A DNA stretch of 64,000 nucleotides from NCBI GenBank assembly GCA_020633315.1, contig JACKDV010000019.1:62001-126000 (forward strand), given 5' to 3'. The translations under genes were made by a program, and so were the position numbers. This DNA is from Myxococcales bacterium (GTDB lineage Bacteria; Myxococcota_A; Polyangia; Nannocystales; Nannocystaceae). Below are positions 33,057-42,485 of the stretch, one piece after another; within the stretch, counting starts at the first letter, position 1; the number at the start of each line of letters is the position of its first letter. The notes beneath the pieces are model-generated. The model made no database searches and was not told the DNA's origin. It saw nothing but the letters and a program-made list of their open reading frames with translations.

Positions 33057-35639
33057 ATGCCCGGCAAAGACATCGGCGCCCTGGCCACGGAGCTGGCGCG
33101 CTCACTCTCGGAGCAATTCTCACGGCCCGAGGCGCTCCTCGAGCCCGAGGGGATGGCCGAGCTCGATGGGCTCACCAAGGACGGCGGGCGCTACACCGAG
33201 CTGGGCAAGGCGCTCGAGCTGTCGCGCCCTCCCTCGGAGGTGCTCCGCGAGGGCCTGCAGGTCGCCTACCGGTCGATGGCCGAGGCCACCGCCTCCCTGG
33301 GCAAGCGCGTCGAGTCCTGCGTGACGAGGCTGCGCACCCCCAACGAGGGCGGGCTGGTCCTGTACGAGGACCGCGTCACGGCGGACCGGCTCGCCGAGTG
33401 GGGTCGGAAGCTGGAGGCGCTGTGGACCACAGTCGAGGTCGACTTCCAGACTCGCTTCGTGGGAAGCGACGAGGACCAGCAGTCCATCCCCGAGCTGCTC
33501 GAGAGCCTGCCCTCGTGGAAGCTCGAGGCGATCCTCGGCCGCCTGGGGTTCCACCGAGACGAGTCGGGCGAGGATCCCCCAGACGCGGACCCGGCCGTCG
33601 GCTTCATGCGCGAGCACATCGATCACGTGATCGTGGTGATGCTGGAGAACCGCGGCTTCGATCACGTGCTGGGCATGCTGTACGACACGGCCAACGACGA
33701 CGAGCCCCTACGGCTGGTGCCCGACGACGACGAGCTGTACCGGCAGCACTCCACGGCGGTCTTCGAGGGGCTCGCCGGGCTGCCGCTGGATGCCTGCGTC
33801 AACACCTACGAGGACGTGAGCACCGGACCGATCCTCGGCGCGCGCTCGCCCAAGACCCCCCGCTTCAACCCCCACGAGGACTTCGTCCACATCCTCGCCC
33901 AGATGTACGACGTGGCCCCCGCCAAGATGACGGAGGCCGAGACCCGCAATCCTCTGCTCAAGCCCGAGGGGGTGTACCTGGAGCCGACCATGACCGGGTA
34001 CGTCCGGGACTACGTCGATTCCATCGCCCACCACGGCAAGGTGGAGGACCCCCCGGACGACGACATCCGCGAGGTCATGGAGATGTACCTGCCCGAGCAG
34101 CTCCCCGTGCTCAACGGCCTGGCCCGGAGCTTCGCGGTCTCGGACATGTGGTTCTGCTCGGTGCCGAGCCAGACCAACACCAACCGCGCCTACTACCTGT
34201 CGGGGACGGCACGCGGACTGGTCACCAACACCTTCTACGAGCCCGAGAGCCTCAAGCAGCACGCCGACAGCCTGCCCGCCGACACCTCCACCGTCTTCGA
34301 TCTGCTCGACAAGGCGGACTGGATGTACTTCTGGCAGGCCAAGTGGCCGCCGCTGCCGAAGGACGTCGCGCGCTACAATCAGTACCTCCGGTACATGTTC
34401 CCGAACTACCAGTCGACCGCGTACAACGACAACTTCGCGAAGCTGGAGGACTTCGTGGAGCGGGCCGAGCAGGGCCGCCTGCCCAAATTGAGCGTGATCG
34501 AGCCGGCCTGGGGCGGCGGCGACGTGTTCCGCCACCGCTACGTCTCGCCCATGGACCTCCAGCGGAGGAAGTTCAGCCAGGGCAACGACATGCACCCGCC
34601 GTCGCAGCTGACCCAGGGTGAGGACCTGATCCGCAGGATCTACGAGGCGGCCTTCATCCGGGGCAAGGACCGCGATCGCACGATGCTGATCATCACCTTC
34701 GACGAGAACGGGGGCACCTTCGATCACTTCCCCCCTCCGGCCGCGACCCCGATCCCATCGATCGAGGACTCCCCCACGCGACACGAGCGGGCGCCCGAGG
34801 GCCACGAGGGGCCGAACATGGACGATGCCACCGGCACCCAGTTCGGCTTCGAATTCGACATGTACGGCATTCGCGTTCCCACGATCGTGGTGGCGCCCTA
34901 CGTCGCGCCGGGCACGGTGTTTCGCTCGTCGACCCCGGGGCTCCCCCTCGATCACACCTCGCTGATCTCGACCATCCTGGCCTGGCGAGGGATCCCGCGG
35001 GAGAACTGGAGCGTGCTCGGCAGTCGGGTGGCCACCGCCCCGATCTTCGCCAACGTGCTGCAGTCCGACGCCCGAGACATGCGCAAGGAGACCGAGGTCT
35101 TCCACGCCATGCCGACGCGGGACGAGGAGGCCCGGCCCGTGGCGGACGGCGATCAGGTCTACCTGCGCTATGTGGGCAGCCGCTGGCCCGCGCCCCCCCT
35201 CACGCGGCTCTACGTGGGGCCCTTCCACCAGACCAATCGCTTCAGCAAGCTCTTTCCCACCCTGGGACCGCTGAGCCGGGCCGTGCCCCTGACCGTGCAG
35301 CGGCGCAGCCCGTCCCGGGGCAAGCTCCGCAACGGCGAGGAGATCACCCTGACGTCGACGGAGGAGGGCATGAACGGCTACTCCGTGCTCGGGGCATGGA
35401 CGACGACGGCGGAGGCCTACTACCACACATCGAACCCGCGATCGGTCTCCGACAATCAGACCTGGCTCCTGGAGCTGTTCGCCACGCGGAACCCCGGCGA
35501 GCAGATCTACTACGGCGACGAGGTCACGTTCACCAACAAGAGCTTCTCGCCCCAGCGCCTGATCGCGACCGACGGCAAGGACTACCTGACGACCAACGAC
35601 GGCGAGTGGGCCATCTGGGTGATCGAGCCCGCATCGTGA
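33057..35639 (+). CDS. Phospholipase C/acid phosphatase-type phosphoesterase
   Basis: The 860-residue protein has a central phosphoesterase domain of the bacterial non-specific phospholipase C and acid phosphatase family. It opens IDHVIVVMLENRGFDHVLG (from about residue 192), and the second metal/acid block is IITFDENGGTFDHFPPP. Later landmarks are GIRVPTIVVAPYVAPG and DHTSLISTILAWRG. An N-terminal 185-residue helical extension (residues 1-185) has no signal peptide or Tat motif, unlike exported members. The C-terminal 200 residues form a beta-rich domain (LTSTEEGMNGYSVLGAW). The substrate may be phospholipid or another phosphodiester. Start ATG 33057 has AGGGACGTC upstream. Confidence 0.85.
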   Translation: MPGKDIGALATELARSLSEQFSRPEALLEPEGMAELDGLTKDGGRYTELGKALELSRPPSEVLREGLQVAYRSMAEATASLGKRVESCVTRLRTPNEGGLVLYEDRVTADRLAEWGRKLEALWTTVEVDFQTRFVGSDEDQQSIPELLESLPSWKLEAILGRLGFHRDESGEDPPDADPAVGFMREHIDHVIVVMLENRGFDHVLGMLYDTANDDEPLRLVPDDDELYRQHSTAVFEGLAGLPLDACVNTYEDVSTGPILGARSPKTPRFNPHEDFVHILAQMYDVAPAKMTEAETRNPLLKPEGVYLEPTMTGYVRDYVDSIAHHGKVEDPPDDDIREVMEMYLPEQLPVLNGLARSFAVSDMWFCSVPSQTNTNRAYYLSGTARGLVTNTFYEPESLKQHADSLPADTSTVFDLLDKADWMYFWQAKWPPLPKDVARYNQYLRYMFPNYQSTAYNDNFAKLEDFVERAEQGRLPKLSVIEPAWGGGDVFRHRYVSPMDLQRRKFSQGNDMHPPSQLTQGEDLIRRIYEAAFIRGKDRDRTMLIITFDENGGTFDHFPPPAATPIPSIEDSPTRHERAPEGHEGPNMDDATGTQFGFEFDMYGIRVPTIVVAPYVAPGTVFRSSTPGLPLDHTSLISTILAWRGIPRENWSVLGSRVATAPIFANVLQSDARDMRKETEVFHAMPTRDEEARPVADGDQVYLRYVGSRWPAPPLTRLYVGPFHQTNRFSKLFPTLGPLSRAVPLTVQRRSPSRGKLRNGEEITLTSTEEGMNGYSVLGAWTTTAEAYYHTSNPRSVSDNQTWLLELFATRNPGEQIYYGDEVTFTNKSFSPQRLIATDGKDYLTTNDGEWAIWVIEPAS

Positions 35640-35657
35640 CGCCGCCGCCCCGGCGCC

Positions 35658-36536
35658 TCACCAGCGTCGGGCGTCGGCGGGAGCCTCGAGGCGGCGGAAC
35701 CGTTCGTCGCGCAGATCGACGAGCTCGCGGGCCTCGCCCAGCCGACCGCGCTTGGCGTCGAGCGGCGCGCGGTGGATCCGGCCGCCCTTGGCCCACAGCA
35801 GGTCGCCGTTGCGATCCCAGTCGGCCCAGTCGCCGCGCTCGATCACGAGGTGGTCCTCGCCGTCGATCACCACCGCGTAGTCCTGCACGTACCAGGGGCC
35901 GTCGACCTCGTGGATCCCCCACCGCCGCTCCTGCAGCACCACGCGATCGGAGCGCGGGTGCGGCCGCGCGTAGACCTGGGGAGGATCGAGGCTGAGCCAC
36001 AGCGGCGAGCCCAGGCGGTGCTCCTTGCCCTGGCCCTCGGCGTGCAGCGACCAGCCGTCTCGCACGCGCCGCAGGTGCTCGATGGGCCCGTCCTCGCCCC
36101 GCCCCGAGTGCTCGTGCAGCGGCTCGAGCACGAAGCCCCTGGGCAGGCGAAAGCCCGGGGCCAGGGTCATCTGCGAGCCCACGTGGTTGAGCCGCAGGTG
36201 TCGCTCGCCCTCGAACAGGCCGCCCCCGCCCCAGGTGTCGCCCTTGGGAAACAGCGCCAGCGCGGTGAAGTAGGGCGGCTTGCTGATGGCGGTGTAGGTG
36301 GGGTGCTCGCCCTGGTGCTTGCCCGCGAAGTAGACCAGCAGGCGACCGCCGGGGGACAGGTCGCAGCGCCGCTCGTAGACCCGAGCGCTCAGCCACTGCC
36401 CGGCCTCGAAGCGATCGTCGCTGCGATCCCAGCGCAGCAGCAGCACCTGCTTGCTCGGGCCGCGCCGCAGCACCACCGCGGTCGGCGAGCGGCGGGCGAG
36501 GATGGCGTAGAGGCGAGTGGCCCGCTCGACGCTCAC
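35658..36536 (-). CDS. Conserved hypothetical protein
   Basis: The 292-residue protein starts with GTG (VSVERATRLYAILARR). It has no signal or membrane helix. Sequence features are VVLRRGPSKQVLLLRWDR, LLVYFAGKHQGEHPTYTAIS, KPPYFTALALFPKGDTWGGG and ERGDWADWDRNGDLLWAKGG. These suggest beta-propeller-like strands, but I cannot place it in a named family. The GTG is seven bases after the stop of the universal stress protein gene, so the two are co-transcribed. The long open frame further upstream is antisense-like in composition. Confidence 0.7.
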   Translation of the reverse strand: MSVERATRLYAILARRSPTAVVLRRGPSKQVLLLRWDRSDDRFEAGQWLSARVYERRCDLSPGGRLLVYFAGKHQGEHPTYTAISKPPYFTALALFPKGDTWGGGGLFEGERHLRLNHVGSQMTLAPGFRLPRGFVLEPLHEHSGRGEDGPIEHLRRVRDGWSLHAEGQGKEHRLGSPLWLSLDPPQVYARPHPRSDRVVLQERRWGIHEVDGPWYVQDYAVVIDGEDHLVIERGDWADWDRNGDLLWAKGGRIHRAPLDAKRGRLGEARELVDLRDERFRRLEAPADARRW

Positions 36537-36543
36537 CCCCGGC

Positions 36544-37359
36544 TCAGCTCTCCAGCGGCACCGCGAGCAGGGCACAGGGCGAGCGCCGCAGCACCCGCTC
36601 GGTGTGGCTGCCGAGCAGCGAGTCGACGAGGCTGTCGTGACCGCGGCTGGCCATGGCGATGAGGTCCACGTGCTCGTGCTCGGCCACCTCGGCCACGTTG
36701 CGCACCACGCTGCCCTCGCCGCGGATCCACCGGCGGCCCCAGCCGAGGTCGCTGGGCAGCACCACCGCGGGCGCATCGGCGTCGTCCCCCACGTGCAGCA
36801 GCAGCAGCTCGCCGATGCTGCGGCCCATGAGCGCGCCGAGGCGGGTGGCGGCGTCGGTGGCCGCCTGGGCCGACTGGGGGTCGCCCGCGGGCACGAGGAT
36901 CCGGTGCAGCCGCAGCTTGCCGGTGTCGGCGTCCACGAAGCCGTGGTGGCCCACCGGCAGCAGCAGCACCGGCACGCGCGCGCGCTCGAGCAGCGCCTGC
37001 GCCGTGCTGCCCATGAGCGCCAGCTCCACCCCCTTGCGGGCCCGGGTGCCGGCCACCACGAAATCGGGCTGGATCTCGTCGATGACCTCCAGCAGCAGAT
37101 CGTTGGGATCGGCCGCAGCCCGCTCGACCCGGCGCAGGTGCTCGACCGAGCCGACCTCCTCGGTGCCCACGCCGCGGGCGTCGGCCCAGGCGCGCATCAG
37201 GTCCATCACGTCGGGGATCTCGAGGTCGGGATCGTCCACCTCGGAGGTGTGGACCGACCACAGCACGCCGCCGGCCGCAGCGACCAGCGCGACGGCATGC
37301 CGGCGCGGGAGCTCGTCCTCGGGGGTCAGGGCCGTGGCATGAACGACGGTGATGGTCAT
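36544..37359 (-). CDS. Tandem universal stress protein (two Usp domains)
   Basis: The 271-residue protein has two Usp alpha/beta domains. The first (about 1-142) starts TITVVHATALTPEDELPRRH and ends FVVAGTRARKGVELALMGST plus VPVLLLPVG. The second (about 150-271) ends IAMASRGHDSLVDSLLGSHT and RVLRRSPCALLAVPLES. The G-x2-G-x9-G(S/T) nucleotide loop is visible in both in modified form. It is divergent from the OmpR-type response regulator gene, with 85 bases between the starts. A GGAG-type Shine-Dalgarno precedes the ATG. It may take part in a stress response with the two-component system (inference). Confidence 0.85.
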   Translation of the reverse strand: MTITVVHATALTPEDELPRRHAVALVAAAGGVLWSVHTSEVDDPDLEIPDVMDLMRAWADARGVGTEEVGSVEHLRRVERAAADPNDLLLEVIDEIQPDFVVAGTRARKGVELALMGSTAQALLERARVPVLLLPVGHHGFVDADTGKLRLHRILVPAGDPQSAQAATDAATRLGALMGRSIGELLLLHVGDDADAPAVVLPSDLGWGRRWIRGEGSVVRNVAEVAEHEHVDLIAMASRGHDSLVDSLLGSHTERVLRRSPCALLAVPLES

Positions 37360-37444
37360 CGAGCTGCTCGCCTCCGGGGCCGATGATGACACGCGGGCCC
37401 GCGGCCCGCCCAGGAAATCCTGCGTATACTCGCACGGCATCCCC

Positions 37445-38136
37445 ATGCCCCGCGTGCTGCTCATCGACGACGACACCTCGCTGCTCGACGTGCTCGCGCT
37501 GGCCTTCGAGGATGCCGCCCACGAGGTGCTCACGGCGGCCGACGGCGCCGAGGGGCTGGCCAAGGCCCAGGGCCAGCGCCCCGACGCGATCGTGTCCGAC
37601 GTGAACATGCCGGGGATCGACGGCTTCACCCTGTGCCGGCGCCTGCGGGAGTCCGGCGACGCGACCCCGCTGGTGCTGCTGACCTCGCGCGACAGCGAGA
37701 TCGACGAGGCGCTGGGGCTGGAGCTGGGCGCCGACGACTACGTGACCAAGCCCTTCAGCACCCGGGTGCTGCTGGCCCGGGTGTCCGCGCTGCTGCGTCG
37801 CGAGGCCCGTCGCTCCGGCGGGGGCAGCTTCGGGGCCACCCAGACCGCGGGGCGCCTGCACCTCGACGCCGAGCGCCTCGAGGTGCGCTACGACGAGCGA
37901 GCGATCGTCACCACCGTCACCGAGTTCCGCCTGCTCGAGGCCCTCACCTCGCGGCCCGGGGTGGTGCTCAGCCGCCCCGCCCTGCTCGAGCGGATCCGCG
38001 GCGACGACAGCGTGGTGGCCGAGCGCATCATCGACACCTACGTGCGACGCCTGCGACGCAAGCTCGAGGCGATCGACGAGGGCTTCGATGCGATCGAGAC
38101 CGTGGTGGGGGCGGGCTACCGGTGGAAGGCCCCGAG

Positions 38137-38140
<4 letters not shown>
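37445..38140 (+). CDS. OmpR-family response regulator
   Basis: The 231-residue protein has a receiver domain (MPRVLLIDDDTSLLDVLALA). Its phosphoacceptor is Asp52 (IVSDVNMPGIDG), with Thr/Ser80-81 in VLLTSRDS and Lys102 in DDYVTKPFST. The C-terminal winged-helix OmpR domain includes VTEFRLLEALTSRPGVV, ERIIDTYVRRLRRKLE and VVGAGYRWKA. The last four bases overlap the kinase start (GTGA), a coupled two-component system. TATACT (37430-37435) is a -10 candidate. Confidence 0.95.
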
Positions 38141-39648
<1,508 letters not shown>

Positions 39649-39661
39649 GCGCGGCCGCCGA

Positions 39662-39679
39662 TTCACACTCGTTTCACAC
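39662..39679 (+). promoter_or_regulatory. Direct repeat TTCACAC-N4-TTCACAC, candidate response-regulator site
   Basis: Two exact TTCACAC copies (39662-39668 and 39673-39679) lie 11 bp apart, centre to centre. An 11-bp direct repeat is the typical footprint of an OmpR-family dimer. The site lies 14 bases after the kinase stop and about 65 bases before the next gene, so the two-component system may control the downstream membrane-protein genes (inference). Confidence 0.45.
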
Positions 39680-39744
39680 CCATCCCATCGACGGTCCACC
39701 GCCGCCTCGCATCCGGTCCACGGCGAGGGTGGAGGCTGCGGACC

Positions 39745-40419
39745 ATGAACGCCACCGCGACTTCCTTCGCTCCCTCCTCCACGATCCCCTCCGCGTCGAC
39801 GCCCGCCTCCACCTTCTCCACCCTGCTCGCGCTCATCACCGGGCGCCCGGTGGACGAGGGCGAGGGACGCTCGCGACGGATCCAGCTGATGATCACCGCC
39901 GGCCTGCTCTCGCTGGTGTTCGCGGCCGTGTGGGGGCTGGCGGTGGGTAGCGCCTCGCTCGGCCTGGCCCTGGCCAACGTCTACAAGGTGCCGATGATCA
40001 TGCTGCTCGCCGCGCTGTTCTCGGTGCCGGCGGGCCTGCTCGCCCTGCGGGTGAGCGGCGCGGACTATCGCGCCTCGGACCTGCTCACCTCGTTCGTGAC
40101 CGCCGTGCTCAGCGGCTCGCTGGTGCTCGGGGTGCTGTCGCCCCTGGTCGCGCTCTACTACCACACCAGCGCGTGGGCGGGCCCCTTCCTCGGCATGGGC
40201 TCGTCGTTCCTCGCGCTGGGCGTGGCCGCCTTCGTGTTCGTGCGCGCCACCCTTCGCCGCCGTCGCCCCGGCACCGAGGCGGGCGCGCTCGCGGTGCCCA
40301 CGGTGGTGATGCTGCTGATGAACGCGGCCTGCCTGCTGCAGCTGGTGGCCCTGGCCTCTCCCATCCTGCCCGAGGCCACCATCTTCGAGGGCGGCGTGGA
40401 CGGAGTGATCGCCCGCTAG
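39745..40419 (+). CDS. Polytopic membrane protein (Yip1-like outline)
   Basis: The 224-residue protein has a Ser/Thr-rich cytoplasmic N-terminus (residues 1-45) and five or six membrane helices. Characteristic pieces are ALANVYKVPMIMLLAALFSV, TSFVTAVLSGSLVLGVLSPL and MNAACLLQLVALASPILPEA. The KVPMIMLLA...P pattern recalls Yip1-domain proteins, but the match is loose. It lies just downstream of the two-component system and its putative site and starts a run with the next gene. Confidence 0.7.
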   Translation: MNATATSFAPSSTIPSASTPASTFSTLLALITGRPVDEGEGRSRRIQLMITAGLLSLVFAAVWGLAVGSASLGLALANVYKVPMIMLLAALFSVPAGLLALRVSGADYRASDLLTSFVTAVLSGSLVLGVLSPLVALYYHTSAWAGPFLGMGSSFLALGVAAFVFVRATLRRRRPGTEAGALAVPTVVMLLMNAACLLQLVALASPILPEATIFEGGVDGVIAR

Positions 40420-40457
40420 GGCCCACCCCTCGGGACGCGACCACGGAGGAACGAGCC

Positions 40458-41327
40458 ATGATCCAACACGGCATCCGAACGAGCCCGATCGCCGCCGCCC
40501 TGCGCCGAGTCGCAGTGGCGGCGGCCACCCTCCGCCGCGCCGGGGTGGCCACCGCCCCCGGCCTGATGCTGGCGCTCGCCACCCTGCTGCTGCCCCGCGT
40601 GGCCGCGGCGAGCCCCGAGGATCGCGTGGAGTGGGGCCTGCACCGCGTGGAGCTCGAGCGCAGCACGGTGGTGGTGCGCTCCCGCCTCGCGGTGGCCGGC
40701 CACCTCGACGAGCCGATCCCCCTGGCCGCGCCGCTGCCCGCGGACGCGGAGCTGCACGGGGCCGAGGCCCAGCGGGCGGCCGACGGCAGCGTGGTGGGCC
40801 TGCGCCTGGTCTCCGACGGCAGCGACGCCACGGTGGAGACCCGCGTGCCCTGGGACGAGGTGCGTCGTCGCGGCGCCCTGCCCGTGCCCGTGCCCAAGGG
40901 CCGAAGCGTGCACCGGGTGGTGCTCGACCCCGCGCTCAGCTTCAGCCCCGATCCCGAGCTCGGCCTGGTGGCCCAGGTCGGCCACTACGCCCCGGCCGAA
41001 TTCGACGTGGTCCACCGCCATCGCTTCGACGCCCGCACCGACGGCGAGCTGGGCCACGTGGGGGCCTACTACCTGCGGGGCAGCGACCTGGGCACCACGG
41101 GAGCGCTGCGCGGCGAGGTGGCGCTCAAGCGGCAGCGCATGGGTCGAGCCGCGCTGGTGGCCGGGGGCCTGTTCGGCCTGGTGGTGCTGGGCATGGCGAT
41201 CGCCCACCGTCGGCTGAGCCGCCACGTGCGATACGAGCGCGCCGAGGCCTTCCTCGAGCAGGAGCTCCGCGCCCTCGAGGACGACGACGCCTCCGTGCTT
41301 CGCCCTCCCGCACCGCGCCAGGTATGA
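40458..41327 (+). CDS. Exported single-pass membrane protein, unknown
   Basis: The 289-residue protein has a long N-terminal hydrophobic segment (about residues 27-50, ending VAAASPED) that looks like a cleaved signal. It is followed by a beta-rich domain (LERSTVVVRSRLAVAG, FSPDPELGLVAQVGHYAPAE) and a second helix near the C-terminus (ALVAGGLFGLVVLGMAIA). An acidic cytoplasmic tail follows. A strong Shine-Dalgarno (GGAGGAACGAGCC before ATG 40458) supports the start. It probably forms an operon with the gene 38 bases upstream. I recognise no family. Confidence 0.7.
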   Translation: MIQHGIRTSPIAAALRRVAVAAATLRRAGVATAPGLMLALATLLLPRVAAASPEDRVEWGLHRVELERSTVVVRSRLAVAGHLDEPIPLAAPLPADAELHGAEAQRAADGSVVGLRLVSDGSDATVETRVPWDEVRRRGALPVPVPKGRSVHRVVLDPALSFSPDPELGLVAQVGHYAPAEFDVVHRHRFDARTDGELGHVGAYYLRGSDLGTTGALRGEVALKRQRMGRAALVAGGLFGLVVLGMAIAHRRLSRHVRYERAEAFLEQELRALEDDDASVLRPPAPRQV

Positions 41328-41334
41328 TCCCCCC

Positions 41335-42099
41335 ATGCCTCGCCCTTGGCTCTCCGTCGCCGTGATCGCCCTGCTGCTGCCCGGGTGTCGCGACGATCCT
41401 CCGGCCGCCTCCGACGAGTCGAGCTCGGGCGAGCCGGCCAGCTCCACCGGGATGGGCGGCTCGGGCCAGGTGGACGGCACCCAGGGCGAGGCCGTGTGCG
41501 TGAGCGGGAGCTGGTCGGGGATCCTGCGACGCGGCTCGGCCTGGACCAGCTTCACCGAGTGCGGCACCGCGGAGACCTGGTGGCTCGAGTCGGCGCCCGA
41601 CGGCTGCGACGACGTGTACCTCACCGTGATGGGCACCCTATGCGGTCCCGGCGAGTACGGCCTGCAGGGCGCGTACGCCTACACCCTCAACGGCATCGTG
41701 ACCGACGGTCCCTGCACCACCGATGCCTGCGACGGGGCGCCCTCCACCTGCAGCGAGACCCTGTGCCAGCTCAAGTGCGACCTGTGGGAGCAGGACTGCC
41801 CCGAGGGGCAGAAGTGCATCCCGGTGACCCAGGCCGACGCCGAGCCGCCGTGGGACGGCACCACCTGCGTGCTGCTGTCGATGACCCCCGATCCGCCCGG
41901 GGCGGCCTGCGTGTACAACGGTCTCGCGGACGGCTGCGACGTGGGCTGGTGGTGCCAGCCCGACGCCACGGGGGCCGACATGGGCACCTGCGTGCAGCTG
42001 TGCCAGGACGACATGAGCTGCACCGCGGGCAGCTGCACCGCCTGCAACGGCGGCGGGGCGCACGAGTTCGGCGCCTGCGATCCGCCGGTGGGCTGCTGA
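41335..42099 (+). CDS. Cys-rich lipoprotein of myxobacterial type
   Basis: The 254-residue lipoprotein starts MPRPWLSVAVIALLLPGCRD, with the lipobox Cys in LPGC. It has a Ser-rich linker and about 20 Cys residues. A recurring block is CDLWEQDCPEGQKCIPV...WDGTTCV, known from many predicted secreted myxobacterial proteins of unknown function. TATGAT (41323-41328) lies six bases before the ATG and overlaps the stop of the preceding gene, so it can be transcribed as a leaderless message independent of its neighbour. Confidence 0.78.
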   Translation: MPRPWLSVAVIALLLPGCRDDPPAASDESSSGEPASSTGMGGSGQVDGTQGEAVCVSGSWSGILRRGSAWTSFTECGTAETWWLESAPDGCDDVYLTVMGTLCGPGEYGLQGAYAYTLNGIVTDGPCTTDACDGAPSTCSETLCQLKCDLWEQDCPEGQKCIPVTQADAEPPWDGTTCVLLSMTPDPPGAACVYNGLADGCDVGWWCQPDATGADMGTCVQLCQDDMSCTAGSCTACNGGGAHEFGACDPPVGC

Positions 42100-42485
42100 G
42101 CCGCGGCGCCGCTCCACCCCGCGACCGCGCGGCCCCTCGCGATCGAGTGTGGATCCAGCCGGCCACGATCGTTACGGCGCCCTCACGGCCGGCCGCTCGG
42201 CGTGGGCGCGGGCGATCGACCGCAGGGCTCGCGCGCCGGGTGGGGCCGTCCGCGGCCATCGAGCGCCTGGCACGACCGTGACAGCCCACGCGGGCGTGCT
42301 GCGCTCGCCTTCGCGCCGGGCGGGCTCTCGTCCCGCGCTCGTGCTCGCGGAGATCCACGCCGAGGCCCGTGACCCGGACGACGAAGGCCCCCGAGGGCGC
42401 CGTCGACATCACGGCCCTGCACGCGCGCCGACCCGCGATCAAGGCGCTGGTCAGCGTAGCCTCGGCAGGCCATAGTGGGCCTGCG
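42100..42485 (+). promoter_or_regulatory. 386-bp leader of the VgrG island with a dyad at the start codon
   Basis: No convincing gene lies here. A perfect inverted repeat GCAGGCC-ATAGTG-GGCCTGC occupies 42465-42484, ending one base before the vgrG ATG. It could be an operator over the -10 region or an RNA hairpin that hides the start. An in-frame GTG at 42369 would extend VgrG by 39 residues that do not resemble VgrG N-termini. Confidence 0.45.
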
